From Lolliginicoccus suaedae (lineage in GTDB: Bacteria; Actinomycetota; Actinomycetes; Mycobacteriales; Mycobacteriaceae): a DNA stretch of 64,000 nt. Below, piece by piece: positions 9,182-19,885 of this stretch. How positions within the stretch are numbered: position 1 is the first letter of the stretch; each line of letters starts with the position of its first letter. The translations under genes and the position numbers were made by a program. Below the pieces are notes generated by a model. The model did no database searches, was not told the origin of the DNA, and saw only the letters and a program-made list of their open reading frames with translations. The DNA is taken from assembly GCF_008312885.1 (NCBI RefSeq), contig NZ_VSSO01000004.1, forward strand, positions 248,001 to 312,000. The letters run 5' to 3'.

Positions 9182-9597
9182 GCTGCTGTGCCTTCCATCT
9201 CGTCACGGATGGCAGCGGCGCGCGGGTCGAGCTCGCGGTTGGCGAACACGATGTACCAGGCGGTGATGCCGAACGTGGTGACGAACTGCGCGAGTCCGAG
9301 CAGGATTCCGAGGTTGATGTTGCCGAGCACCGGGGTGCCCATGAAGCCGGTGGCGTAGATGCCGAGCAGCACGTAGAGCAGGTACCAGCCGATGAAGAAC
9401 GCCGTCATGGGGAAGACGAAGCGGCGCAGCCTGCGGCGCAGGTCCTGGAACTCTGGGCTGGCCTGCATGCGCTCGAAGTCCTCGGCCGACGGGGCCTGGG
9501 GCTGCCCGGCATGCGGGGCTGGGGGTGAGTGGACGGCGGGCGGTGCGGGGGGCACTGCGTCCACCGTCCCGGTGCGGGATGCGGGCGGGGTGGTCAC
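9178..9597 (-). CDS. DUF485 membrane protein, symporter partner
   Basis: I chose the GTG at 9597 because GAGGAG lies upstream at good spacing; this gives 139 residues. A Pro/Ala-rich cytoplasmic N-terminus of about 50 residues leads to a basic helix and two membrane segments (about 72-94 and 103-126). DUF485 proteins (YjcH-like) are cotranscribed with ActP symporters. Overlap by ATGA with the symporter fits coupled production. The molecular role of the family is not settled. Confidence 0.85.
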   Translation of the reverse strand: MTTPPASRTGTVDAVPPAPPAVHSPPAPHAGQPQAPSAEDFERMQASPEFQDLRRRLRRFVFPMTAFFIGWYLLYVLLGIYATGFMGTPVLGNINLGILLGLAQFVTTFGITAWYIVFANRELDPRAAAIRDEMEGTAA

Positions 9598-9712
9598 TGC
9601 GGCTCTCCTCGACGTTGGGATGCGATATCCCGACGGTAATGAGATGCAGGTCACAAGAAATGGGTGTGGTTTGCATCACAGGTCGAGGGGTTGATCCGTG
9701 CGACGAGCGGCA

Positions 9713-9737
9713 GCCCCGCCGCGACGAGCGGCGGGGC
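9713..9737 (-). terminator. Hairpin downstream of molybdopterin oxidoreductase
   Basis: A 10-bp perfect stem (GCCCCGCCGC paired with GCGGCGGGGC) and a 5-nt loop lie 22 bp past the stop of the minus-strand oxidoreductase gene. Confidence 0.6.
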
Positions 9738-9758
9738 CATCACGCCAGTTCCCGATGG

Positions 9759-12296
<2,538 letters not shown>

Positions 12297-12331
12297 GGTC
12301 GCGCCTCCTCGATAGCAGCTACGTGATATGC

Positions 12332-12344
12332 ACTATACAATAGT
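12332..12344. promoter_or_regulatory. Candidate TetR operator (ACTAT-ACA-ATAGT)
   Basis: A perfect short palindrome lies in the 118-bp AT-richer space between the divergent oxidoreductase and TetR genes. Placement is right for dual control; the arms are short, so it is only a candidate. Confidence 0.4.
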
Positions 12345-12414
12345 AATTACACACCGGATGCTAGCTATCGCGCACTAGGCTGAGGGGCATTTCAGGACCC
12401 AAGGAGGACGACCA

Positions 12415-12990
12415 GTGGCACCGCAGGGCAACACACGGCAAAGAATGCTCACCAGCGCCGTCGAGCTATTGCAGGAGCGCGGCGCCGCCGGCGTCACCAT
12501 CGACGCCATCCTCTCCCGCAGCAATGCCCCCCGCGGCTCGGTGTACTACCACTTCCCCAGCGGGCGCAACCAGATCATGAGCGAGAGCCTCGGCATCGCC
12601 GGCGACACCATCACCGCCATCATCAATGACTCTGCCGGAAAAGGGCCCCTCGCCACGCTGCACACCTTCGGCAGGTTCTGGAACCACGTCCTCCGCGACA
12701 GCAACTACGCCGCCGGCTGCCCCGTCGTCGCGGCCGCGGTCGGCGGTTCCCCCGAGGACCAGCACCTCGCCCCCCAGGTCGCCACGATCTTCACCACCTG
12801 GCACGAGGCCCTGGCCCGTGCGCTGGAGAACGAGGGCGTCGCCCCTGCCCGCGCGGCCCGCCTCGCCCGCACCGCCGTCGCCGCCATCGAGGGCGCCGTC
12901 ATCCTCGCCCGCGCCGCCCGCTCCACCGAGCCGGTGGATGACGTCATCACCGAGCTCGAGGCCCTGCTCGCCAGCGCTATTCAACAATAG
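12415..12990 (+). CDS. TetR-family transcriptional regulator
   Basis: The GTG start follows AAGGAGG and gives 191 residues. Residues about 8-53 form the TetR DNA-binding domain, with helix-turn-helix ending in the typical RGSVYYHFPSG phrase. The C-terminal ligand-binding half resembles the LmrA/YxaF type, with a conserved AAGCPVVAAAVGG stretch near residue 100. It should repress itself and the divergent molybdopterin oxidoreductase until a small molecule binds. Rv0196-Rv0197 of M. tuberculosis is a similar regulator-oxidoreductase pairing, which supports the link. Confidence 0.88.
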   Translation: MAPQGNTRQRMLTSAVELLQERGAAGVTIDAILSRSNAPRGSVYYHFPSGRNQIMSESLGIAGDTITAIINDSAGKGPLATLHTFGRFWNHVLRDSNYAAGCPVVAAAVGGSPEDQHLAPQVATIFTTWHEALARALENEGVAPARAARLARTAVAAIEGAVILARAARSTEPVDDVITELEALLASAIQQ

Positions 12991-13160
12991 GGCCGATATG
13001 CGCTGGGCCGCCAGCGAAAATTCCTGGCCGCAATCTTTTTTCTTCATTGAGTAATTAACTTGCTGTGATATTTCACGCCAGCAAGATCGGGCAGCAGGCA
13101 CGAAATGCATCCACCCTTCCGGCCGTGCCAGCCTGCCGGATCGCATGGCCCGCGAACGGG

Positions 13161-13192
13161 CCTGGCCCGACCCCAAAGGGAGTCGGGCCAGG
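13161..13192 (-). terminator. Intrinsic-type hairpin downstream of small ORF
   Basis: A perfect 11-bp stem (CCTGGCCCGAC with GTCGGGCCAGG) and a 10-nt loop start 16 bp past the stop of the 38-codon ORF on the minus strand. It could also end transcription from the plus-strand TetR gene. Confidence 0.6.
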
Positions 13193-13207
13193 TCAACGCT
13201 TCGCGAT

Positions 13208-13324
13208 CTACGAGGTGAATCCCCCCTCCGCGCCGCCACCGCCACCCAGGAAGGCGGAGAAGAAGTCCGTGACAAACGAGAACATGGTTTCCGCGCCGCC
13301 GCCCAGCAGAAGATCGATCGACAT
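13208..13324 (-). CDS. Small 38-residue Gly/Phe-rich protein, possible mycolata small porin
   Basis: This short ORF begins with ATG at 13324 behind a strong GGAGGAAA site and is followed by a hairpin terminator, so it looks like a real one-gene transcript. The peptide runs from an MSIDLLLGGG start through an amphipathic FSFVTDFFSAFLGGG stretch to a Gly-rich acidic tail. There is no cleavable signal. Size, lack of signal and amphipathic character recall PorA/PorH porins of Corynebacteriales, which are 45-57 residues; no sequence identity can be claimed. A secreted or membrane-active peptide is the alternative. Confidence 0.55.
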   Translation of the reverse strand: MSIDLLLGGGAETMFSFVTDFFSAFLGGGGGAEGGFTS

Positions 13325-13400
13325 AGCTTTCCTCCATTGCTCGAGATTTTGGTCTTGGAATCAGGCCTGCAGAACCTCTCATGATTAGAGCACATCTGAA

Positions 13401-13418
13401 GCCCCCAGAAATGGGGGC
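13401..13418. other. Leader hairpin upstream of the small ORF
   Basis: GCCCCCA-GAAA-TGGGGGC forms a perfect 7-bp stem in the 176-bp AT-rich space between the small ORF (start 13324) and the end of the symporter gene at 13501. On the minus strand it would sit in the 5' leader of the small ORF or act as the symporter operon terminator. Confidence 0.45.
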
Positions 13419-13500
13419 AAACGCTGGAAACGCGTACAACTTAATTTTTCCTATTAACTGGAATCAGGATTCACTATTTGGGAATCCGTGCCCAGCCCGT

Positions 13501-15267
13501 TCACCCCCACCGCTCGGCATCGCGATCCCGCACCATGCCGAACCGCTCGGGCACGTGCATCCGCGCGAGAACCGCCGCGACGTCATCGCGCACCGACGCA
13601 CGCGTAGCGAGGCTGACCCCGACCATGACGAGGAACGCGAGCGGCACCGTCCACGCCGCGGGGTGGGCGAGCAATGCTGCCTCCCAGCCTGTGCCTGCTC
13701 CGCCGCGCGCCACCACGATGAGCACCGCCGCGAGGCTCGTGGCGCCTCCCGCGAAAAGTCCCGCAGCGGCCCCGGCGACGGTGAGCCCGCGCCACCAGAT
13801 GCCGAGCAGCAGCAGCGGCGCGAATGTGGAGGCGGCAACGGCGAAGACCATCCCAACCGATTGGGAGATGTCGAGGCGCGTCCCCGCGAGCGCGAGACCC
13901 ATGACTACGAGCCCAGCGACCAGCGCGCTGATACGGAAGTCCCGCACGGAGCCCCGCAGCACGTCGGTGGAGATCACGCCCGCGGCACACACGAGCAAGC
14001 CCGAGGCGGTGGACAGGAACGCAGCGATCGCGCCCGCAGCAACGAGCGCGGCCAGCAACTGCCCACCGAGCCCGTCGAACACAGCGGTGGGCAGCAGAAG
14101 CACGGTGGCATCGGTGGCTCCCGTGAGCAGCACCTGGGGCACGTAGGCGCGGGAGAGCGCGCCGAGCAGCACCGGGAACAGGTAGAAGACGGCAAGCATG
14201 GCGATGACGATGAGGCTGGTCCAGCGGGCGAGGCTCCCGGTGCGATTGGTGTAGAAGCGCACCAGCACATGGGGCAGCCCGAGCGTGCCGAGGAAGATCG
14301 CGAGGATCACCGAGTACACCTCGTACAAGGCGATCCCGGTCCCTTGTCCATCGCTGGCACCCAGCCCGGAGCCGGGGCGCAGCCAATCATCACCGTCGCG
14401 GGGGATGCCAGCAATGGTGGGCATCGCCTCGCCGGCCCGCAAGCGAAGCTCCGTGCCCTCGCCCAGCACATGCTCCCCCGGCGCCAGGGCTACGCGGCCA
14501 TCAGCACCCGCCCCGTCGACCGTCCCCCTCACGTCCAGCACGGTGGTCGCATCGACCTCCACGACGATCCCGTCCGCGATGGTGACGGTCAGATCCGTGG
14601 GCGCGCGCGGCGGCATCGGCTCCCCCACTGGCTGCGGGGCGGCCAGGAAGTGCATGCCGATCGCCAGCGCGGGGATCGCAATTGCGGTGAGCTTGAGCCA
14701 GTACTGGAACGCCTGCACGAACGTGATCGACCGCATGCCACCCGCGATGACGTTGGCCATCACGATGCCCGCCACCGCCACCACGCCCACCCAGTCGGGC
14801 ACGCCGAGCATGATGCGCAGCGCGAGCCCCGCGCCGTGGAACTGCGGCACCATGTATAGGCCCACGATCAGCACGACGAGCAGCATCGCGAGCAGTCGCA
14901 GCCGCGCGGAGCCCAGCCGGAACTCCGCGAAGTCCGGCACGGTGTAGGCGCCGGAGCGCCGCAGCGGCGCGGCCACCAGCATCAGCAGGAACAAGTACCC
15001 GGCGGTGAAGCCCACCGGGTACCAGAGGGCGTCGGCGCCGTGCTTGGCGATCAGTCCGGCCACGCCGAGGAACGATGCTGCCGAGAGGTACTCGCCAGAG
15101 ATCGCCGCGGCATTCGTGCGGGGCCCCACGCTGCGCGCCGCGACGAGGAAGTCGGATGTGGTGCGGGCGAGCCGCACCCCGAACGCGCCGATCACCACGG
15201 TGGCGAGCGCGGCGAGCAGCACCGCCGCGAGGACGAGCATCGTGCCCGCGGAGCCGTTGCCAGGCAT
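13501..15267 (-). CDS. Second sodium:solute symporter (SSS family)
   Basis: The ATG at 15267 gives 588 residues. The SSS signature is present near the N-terminus (AISGEYLSAASFLG), and about 13 membrane segments follow, ending in a basic tail. A hydrophilic insert at about residues 215-310, rich in charged and beta-forming residues, separates two membrane segments and probably faces outside. Such a loop is absent from the first symporter at 7556-9181. The gene lies 2 bp past a small membrane protein and in one operon with a LytTR regulator and a sensor kinase, so uptake is probably induced by its own substrate. Confidence 0.82.
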   Translation of the reverse strand: MPGNGSAGTMLVLAAVLLAALATVVIGAFGVRLARTTSDFLVAARSVGPRTNAAAISGEYLSAASFLGVAGLIAKHGADALWYPVGFTAGYLFLLMLVAAPLRRSGAYTVPDFAEFRLGSARLRLLAMLLVVLIVGLYMVPQFHGAGLALRIMLGVPDWVGVVAVAGIVMANVIAGGMRSITFVQAFQYWLKLTAIAIPALAIGMHFLAAPQPVGEPMPPRAPTDLTVTIADGIVVEVDATTVLDVRGTVDGAGADGRVALAPGEHVLGEGTELRLRAGEAMPTIAGIPRDGDDWLRPGSGLGASDGQGTGIALYEVYSVILAIFLGTLGLPHVLVRFYTNRTGSLARWTSLIVIAMLAVFYLFPVLLGALSRAYVPQVLLTGATDATVLLLPTAVFDGLGGQLLAALVAAGAIAAFLSTASGLLVCAAGVISTDVLRGSVRDFRISALVAGLVVMGLALAGTRLDISQSVGMVFAVAASTFAPLLLLGIWWRGLTVAGAAAGLFAGGATSLAAVLIVVARGGAGTGWEAALLAHPAAWTVPLAFLVMVGVSLATRASVRDDVAAVLARMHVPERFGMVRDRDAERWG

Positions 15268-15269
15268 GG

Positions 15270-15635
15270 TCAGTCGTCGACCAGTTCGCTGAAGCGCTGC
15301 TCGTTGCGCTCGGCCTGCCTCAGGTACAGCCAGCCCACCCCCAGCAGCAACGGGTAGACCGCCCCGGCGAGCAGCAGCCACGGCAGCAGCACCCCGCCAA
15401 CAGTCACCCGGGCTAGCCCCGGGACCAGCACGAACGCCGCGGGCAGCACCAGCACGCACGACAGCACGAGCGCGGCCATGCGTAGCGCGAGGCGCCGCTG
15501 CGTGCTCATCAATCCCCGCACGAGCACATCCCCCACCGCCGTGCTCTCGGTGAGCTCCACGCGGGTGCGCACCGGCCGGGCACCGGCGCGGGCGGAGAGC
15601 ACCACGCGCTCGCGCTGGGGGCGTGGCCGCGTCAT
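15270..15635 (-). CDS. Small two-helix membrane protein of the symporter operon
   Basis: The protein has 121 residues: a basic N-terminal region, two membrane segments (about 49-71 and 80-104) and a charged tail. The arrangement recalls DUF485 partners of ActP transporters, although sequence likeness is weak. It overlaps the response-regulator gene by 4 bp and ends 2 bp before the symporter, so all are one transcript. It probably assists the symporter; this is inferred from context only. Confidence 0.7.
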   Translation of the reverse strand: MTRPRPQRERVVLSARAGARPVRTRVELTESTAVGDVLVRGLMSTQRRLALRMAALVLSCVLVLPAAFVLVPGLARVTVGGVLLPWLLLAGAVYPLLLGVGWLYLRQAERNEQRFSELVDD

Positions 15636-16441
15636 CGGTCCTGCCAGGACTGCTTGTGGCTGCGGACAAGGAGATCCTTCAGCGCGCGGGTGTGGCGCCG
15701 GCTCACCGGCAGCTCCGCGGGGCGCAGGTCGCGCTCACCGCGCAGCGTGACGACATACCCGCTGCCCACCGATCTCAGCCCGGTGACCAGGCGCAGAGAG
15801 ACCAGGTACGAGCGGTGCACCCGCACGAACCCGGCAGGCGCCCACCGCTCCTCCAGCGCGCTGATGGGGATGCGCACGAGATGGGATCCACCGGTGGTGT
15901 GCAGGCGGGCATAGTCGCCGTCGGCCTCCACCCAGCCGACCGAGGAGCGGCGCACCAGGGTGGTGGTGCCGCCGAGCTCGACGGGGATGACCTCATCGGT
16001 CGGCACGGCCTGGCGGGGCGGGGCGGCGTCCTGCCGCGCCCGGCGGGCACGCTGCTCCAGGATCCGCTCGATGGCCTGCACCAGCCGGGGCACCCGGATC
16101 GGCTTGAGCAGGTAGTCCACTGCACCGATGTCGAAGGCATCGACGGCACGATCCTCGTGGGCGGTCACGAACACCACGAAGGGCGGCTGCTTGAACTCGC
16201 TGATGATGCCGGCGAGCTCCACCCCGTCGAGCCCAGGCATGCGGATATCGCTGAACACCGCATCCACCCGCTCGGACCGCAGCAGGCGCAGCGCGGTGGT
16301 GGCATCGCTGGCGGCGTGGACGGCGCCGATATGCGGCTGGGCACTGAGCAGGTAGACGATCTCATCGAGCGCGGGGGCCTCATCGTCCACGGCCAGCACG
16401 GTCAGCGGCGCCGCATCGGTGGTCGTCATGCGATCCATCAT
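15632..16441 (-). CDS. LytTR-family response regulator
   Basis: The 269-residue protein has a receiver domain (about 12-130) with the acidic pair near residues 19-21, the phospho-acceptor Asp65 in FSDIRMPG and the conserved Lys in YLLKP. A Pro/Ala linker leads to a LytTR DNA-binding domain (about 160-265). It overlaps the kinase gene upstream and the small membrane gene downstream by 4 bp each. By context it activates the symporter operon, in the way BtsR/YpdB-type pairs sense carboxylates (family analogy). Confidence 0.88.
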   Translation of the reverse strand: MMDRMTTTDAAPLTVLAVDDEAPALDEIVYLLSAQPHIGAVHAASDATTALRLLRSERVDAVFSDIRMPGLDGVELAGIISEFKQPPFVVFVTAHEDRAVDAFDIGAVDYLLKPIRVPRLVQAIERILEQRARRARQDAAPPRQAVPTDEVIPVELGGTTTLVRRSSVGWVEADGDYARLHTTGGSHLVRIPISALEERWAPAGFVRVHRSYLVSLRLVTGLRSVGSGYVVTLRGERDLRPAELPVSRRHTRALKDLLVRSHKQSWQDR

Positions 16442-17622
16442 GCACGCACGCCGGGACGGAATTTGGGAAGTCGCAGAATCACCTTCGTGCCCGCGCCCGG
16501 TGCAGTCTCCACCACGATGCCGTACTCGTCGCCGAACACCTGCCGCATGCGCTCATCGACATTGTTGAGGCCCACATGGACATCGGCGGGGTCATGATCG
16601 AACTCCCCCGAGCGCAGTAGCTGCGGATCCATGCCCGCGCCATCGTCCTCGATCGTCAGCAAGCATTCCGTGCCAGCATCCGCGGCGGTGATGGTGACGG
16701 AGCCGCCGCCCTCCTGCCCCGCGAGGCCATGCCGCACGGCATTCTCCACGAGCGGCTGCAGCACCAGGAACGGGATCACGATGCCCAGCGTCTCCGGCGC
16801 GACGTGCAGCCGGGCGCGCAGGCGATCACCGAAGCGTGCCTGCTCGAACGCGAGGTAGCGCTCCACGTTCTGCAGCTCCTCCGCCAGCGTGGTGAACTGC
16901 CCCGCCTTGCGGAACGAGTAGCGCGTGAAGTCCGCGAAATCGAGGATCAGCTCGCGCGCCCGGTCGGGATTGGTCCGCACGAACGCCGCGATCGTCGTCA
17001 GCGCGTTGTAGATGAAGTGCGGACTGATCTGGGCGCGCAGTGTCATCATCTCGGCGCGGGCGAGCCGCTCGCGGGACGCATCGAGCTCGGCGAGCGCGAG
17101 CTGGCTCTCCACATACCGGCCCACCTCGGTGAGGGTACGCAGCAGGCCCGGCGTGGGGCTGGCGCGCAGCACAGCGACGAGCACGCCGATGCAAGCGCGG
17201 TCATCGCTGGCGCCCTCGGAGAACAACGGCTGGCACACCACCGCTCGCGCGAGGCCGTCACGATGGTCCGCGAGGTGCTGGCGACCGGTGCGCGCGCTCG
17301 CGGTGGCGGCGTCGAGCAGCGCCGGGCGGGACACATCGGCAGCGTCGCCGTTGAGGGCGAGCAGCGTGCCGCGCGCATCGCACAGCGCGACGGCCCGGGC
17401 GTCAATGAGCTCCCTCAGGTAGGGCGCGGCCTCGGCGGCACCCTTCTCGGTGAGCCCCCCGGTGAGCGCGCGGGCCGCGGCCCCGGCCGTGGCGAGCGCG
17501 GCATGCACCGCCCGCTCGGCCGGGGTGGTGAAGCCAGCTCGGGACCGGAGCCAGGCGGCGATCGCGAGGACCACGACAACAGCAAGCCCGACGGTGACCA
17601 GCACCGCCACGATGGAGGACAT
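16438..17622 (-). CDS. LytS-type sensor histidine kinase
   Basis: I chose the ATG at 17622, giving 394 residues that open directly with a membrane helix (about 2-25). A region of about 150 residues with possible GAF/PAS-like strands follows, then the His_kinase domain with SPHFIYNAL (His near 202) and an HATPase domain with an N-box ENAVRHG and a DDGAGMDP box. Only one clear membrane helix is seen, so sensing may be cytoplasmic. It partners the LytTR regulator encoded next. A start at GTG 17658 cannot be excluded; no strong ribosome site marks either. Confidence 0.85.
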   Translation of the reverse strand: MSSIVAVLVTVGLAVVVVLAIAAWLRSRAGFTTPAERAVHAALATAGAAARALTGGLTEKGAAEAAPYLRELIDARAVALCDARGTLLALNGDAADVSRPALLDAATASARTGRQHLADHRDGLARAVVCQPLFSEGASDDRACIGVLVAVLRASPTPGLLRTLTEVGRYVESQLALAELDASRERLARAEMMTLRAQISPHFIYNALTTIAAFVRTNPDRARELILDFADFTRYSFRKAGQFTTLAEELQNVERYLAFEQARFGDRLRARLHVAPETLGIVIPFLVLQPLVENAVRHGLAGQEGGGSVTITAADAGTECLLTIEDDGAGMDPQLLRSGEFDHDPADVHVGLNNVDERMRQVFGDEYGIVVETAPGAGTKVILRLPKFRPGVRA

Positions 17623-17746
17623 GGCAACCAGTCTGCCGATCCGGTACCGACTTGTGACGCTTTCCCCGGACCTACGTGTTGCTGACATCCCGTTGATTGA
17701 CGAGACTCAGTGCAATGCCCGGATTGACCGACGCAAGGAGCACCCC

Positions 17747-18610
17747 ATGACGCAGTATCCGCCGCCCCCTCCCGGGAGCAACCCCTGGGGCAACGACCCC
17801 CAGGACAACGACCCCGGGGAGAACAACCCCCAAGGTGCTGGCCCCCAGGGCGACAACCCCTACGCCGGCTATCCCCCGCCGCCCCCGATGGGTGACAGCG
17901 GCACCGGCTACCCCCCGCCCCCACCGATGGGCGGACCGGCCTACGGCGCCCAGGGCGGCTACCCCGCCGGTGGAGCCGGAGGCTTCGACGTGATGGAGGC
18001 CGGCCGCTGGGCCTGGAGCCGCTTCGCCGACAACGCCCCCGTGTGGCTCGGATTCGTGGGAATCATCGCCGTGCTGCAGATCATCAGCATCGCGGCGGGC
18101 GCCGATTCGATCCTCGGCTTCCTCATCAGCGTCGCGGGAACCGTGATCGGCTGGATGCTGCTGCGCGGCGCTCTGCTCACCGCTGACGGCCGCAAGCCCG
18201 CTTTCGGCGAGTTCGCTCAGCTCCCCAACATCCTGCACCTGGTCCTGGCATCGGTCCTGCTGTGGGTAGCAATGGCTCTACCGCTCTGGCTTGCGGTGCT
18301 GACTGGCCCGGCGATCATAGTTACCCTTCCGCTAGCGTTCGCTGCCGTGCTCGTCGTCGCGTTCCTCACCATGTTCACCATCCACTCGGTGATCGACAAC
18401 AACATGGATGCCATCAGCGCGATCAAGAACTCGTTCTCGCTGGTGACCGCCAACCTCAGGCACACGCTCCTGCTAATCGTCGCGTTTATCGTTCTAGGCA
18501 TCCTTACGTTGCTCACCTGCCTCCTCGGCGCGTTCGTCACGATCCCCCTCGGCACGCTGATCTCCGCGTATGCCTTCCGCGCGTTCTCGGGCCGCCAGCC
18601 GGTACAGTAA
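17747..18610 (+). CDS. Proline-rich N-terminus, polytopic membrane protein (paralog 1)
   Basis: The protein has 287 residues and starts at the ATG behind CAAGGAG. The first 80 residues are Pro/Gly/Asn-rich with repeated YPPPPPMG-type units; then follow about five or six membrane segments in a YciC/DUF975-like layout with a 'W..F..N...WLGF' opening. The gene at 18771 is a paralog with the same plan, and both are common as pairs in mycolic-acid bacteria. The Pro-rich tail is probably cytoplasmic and may bind partner proteins. Function is unknown. Confidence 0.75.
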   Translation: MTQYPPPPPGSNPWGNDPQDNDPGENNPQGAGPQGDNPYAGYPPPPPMGDSGTGYPPPPPMGGPAYGAQGGYPAGGAGGFDVMEAGRWAWSRFADNAPVWLGFVGIIAVLQIISIAAGADSILGFLISVAGTVIGWMLLRGALLTADGRKPAFGEFAQLPNILHLVLASVLLWVAMALPLWLAVLTGPAIIVTLPLAFAAVLVVAFLTMFTIHSVIDNNMDAISAIKNSFSLVTANLRHTLLLIVAFIVLGILTLLTCLLGAFVTIPLGTLISAYAFRAFSGRQPVQ

Positions 18611-18631
18611 TCACTATCCGGGACCTCCATG

Positions 18632-18669
18632 CTGGCGCGGGATCTTGTCATCCCGCGCCAGTATTCTTT
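18632..18669 (+). terminator. Intrinsic terminator between membrane-protein paralogs
   Basis: A perfect 12-bp stem (CTGGCGCGGGAT with ATCCCGCGCCAG), a 6-nt loop and a T-rich tail (TATTCTTT) follow the paralog 1 stop by 21 bp. This is the most classical terminator in the window. Confidence 0.85.
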
Positions 18670-18770
18670 CCGCCATTACGGTGGTGGGAAGACACCATGC
18701 GCGCCCTCACGGCCTGCGAGGCGACGCGCGTGCCCGCCCGCCGCAGCGGACGACCGAAGGAACAGGATCG

Positions 18771-19664
18771 ATGACGAATGACTTCCCCGGCGACAGCCCG
18801 TCCTCAGGCGGGGAGGGCTTCCCAGCACCCGAGGACATCCCCCAGCCCGGCGCCACCCCCACGCCGGGCGGCTACCCGCACCAGGGCGAGTACCCGCCAC
18901 CGGGTGGCTATCGCGGCGAGGGCCTGCAACCGCCCCCGGGCTCCTACCCGCCCGCGGACGATGCGCCCGTGCAGTACGGGGTGGCGTCCAACCATCGGCA
19001 CTTCCCGTCACTGCGGCGCAGCGATGCCGAGACGCCGTTCCGCATCCGCCAGCTGCTGAAGCTCTCGTGGCGGCGCTTCGTCGGCAACGCCGGCGCCTGG
19101 CTCGGGTTCGTCGTGCTCGCGATCATCGTGACCGGCCTCGTCGCGTTCCCGCTGTCGCTGGTGTTCTACGCGCCGCTGGAGAGCTCCACCGCTAATCCGA
19201 TCCTGGCGGTATCGCTCGCTGCGGCAGGCACGGCGCTGTTCGTCCTGCTCGGCATCCTGGTGCAGTCCGCCATGGTCAACGGCGCGCTGGCGGAAAGCTC
19301 GGGCCAGCGACCATCCCTGCGTGAATTCGTGCGGGTGCCGAATGTGGCGCAGGTGGTGCTGACGGCGATCCTGGTAGCGGCGATGACCTTCCTGGGCACG
19401 CTGCTGTGCATCGTCCCGGGGCTGCTCGCGGCGTTCTTCAGCATGTTCGCGGTGCACTTCGTGATCGATCGGGGCCAGTCGGCGGTGGAAGCGATCCGCT
19501 CGAGCTGGCGGGTAGTCGGCGCGAACGTCGGCCCCCTCCTGATCCTCGTTCTCGTGCTCTACGTGGTCACCGTGGCTGGGGCGCTGACGATCATCGGCAT
19601 GCTGGTGGTGGTGCCATTCTCGATGATCGCGGTGGCGCAGGCCTACCGCACCGTCGCGCGGTAG
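18771..19664 (+). CDS. Proline-rich N-terminus, polytopic membrane protein (paralog 2)
   Basis: The ATG at 18771 gives 297 residues. It has the same plan as the preceding gene: about 75 Pro/Gly-rich residues with PPGGY-type units, then about six membrane segments beginning after 'W.RFVGNAGAWLGF'. A terminator separates the two genes, so they probably have their own promoters and arose by tandem duplication followed by divergence. No catalytic motif is visible and the role is unknown. Confidence 0.75.
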   Translation: MTNDFPGDSPSSGGEGFPAPEDIPQPGATPTPGGYPHQGEYPPPGGYRGEGLQPPPGSYPPADDAPVQYGVASNHRHFPSLRRSDAETPFRIRQLLKLSWRRFVGNAGAWLGFVVLAIIVTGLVAFPLSLVFYAPLESSTANPILAVSLAAAGTALFVLLGILVQSAMVNGALAESSGQRPSLREFVRVPNVAQVVLTAILVAAMTFLGTLLCIVPGLLAAFFSMFAVHFVIDRGQSAVEAIRSSWRVVGANVGPLLILVLVLYVVTVAGALTIIGMLVVVPFSMIAVAQAYRTVAR

Positions 19665-19690
19665 CACCTAGCCGCGGTGCGGAGCGGCCG

Positions 19691-19754
19691 CCGGAAGTGT
19701 TACCGAATGCACCCTGATCCGCGCCGCGCAGGGTGCAAGAACGCACACAACCGG
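19691..19754 (-). repeat. Inverted repeat family A, copy 1
   Basis: Read on the minus strand, CCGGTTGTGTGCG opens the left arm, TTGCACCCT closes it, and AGGGTGCA...GGTAACACTTCCGG forms the right arm. It matches the copies at 26998, 34818/36184 and 41167, in opposite orientation. It lies between the membrane protein gene and gluA. Confidence 0.75.
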
Positions 19755-19885
19755 GGGCCTCTCGACCGGCGTCGCCCGGGCAGCAAAAGGGCGACTTGTT
19801 CTTTTTGCCGCATTCCTGTAAACGTTGCGGATCAATTTCCAGAATCCCCGGGCCGCCGCATCACCGCAGGCCTAGAGTTCGGCGC

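Noticed and set aside
7448-9358. Plus-strand open frame of 636 codons across the symporter region
   Set aside because: It is antisense to a well-recognised symporter and DUF485 pair. Its composition (Asp/Glu/Arg/Gly-rich) is what antisense of GC-rich genes gives, and there is no ribosome site or family match.
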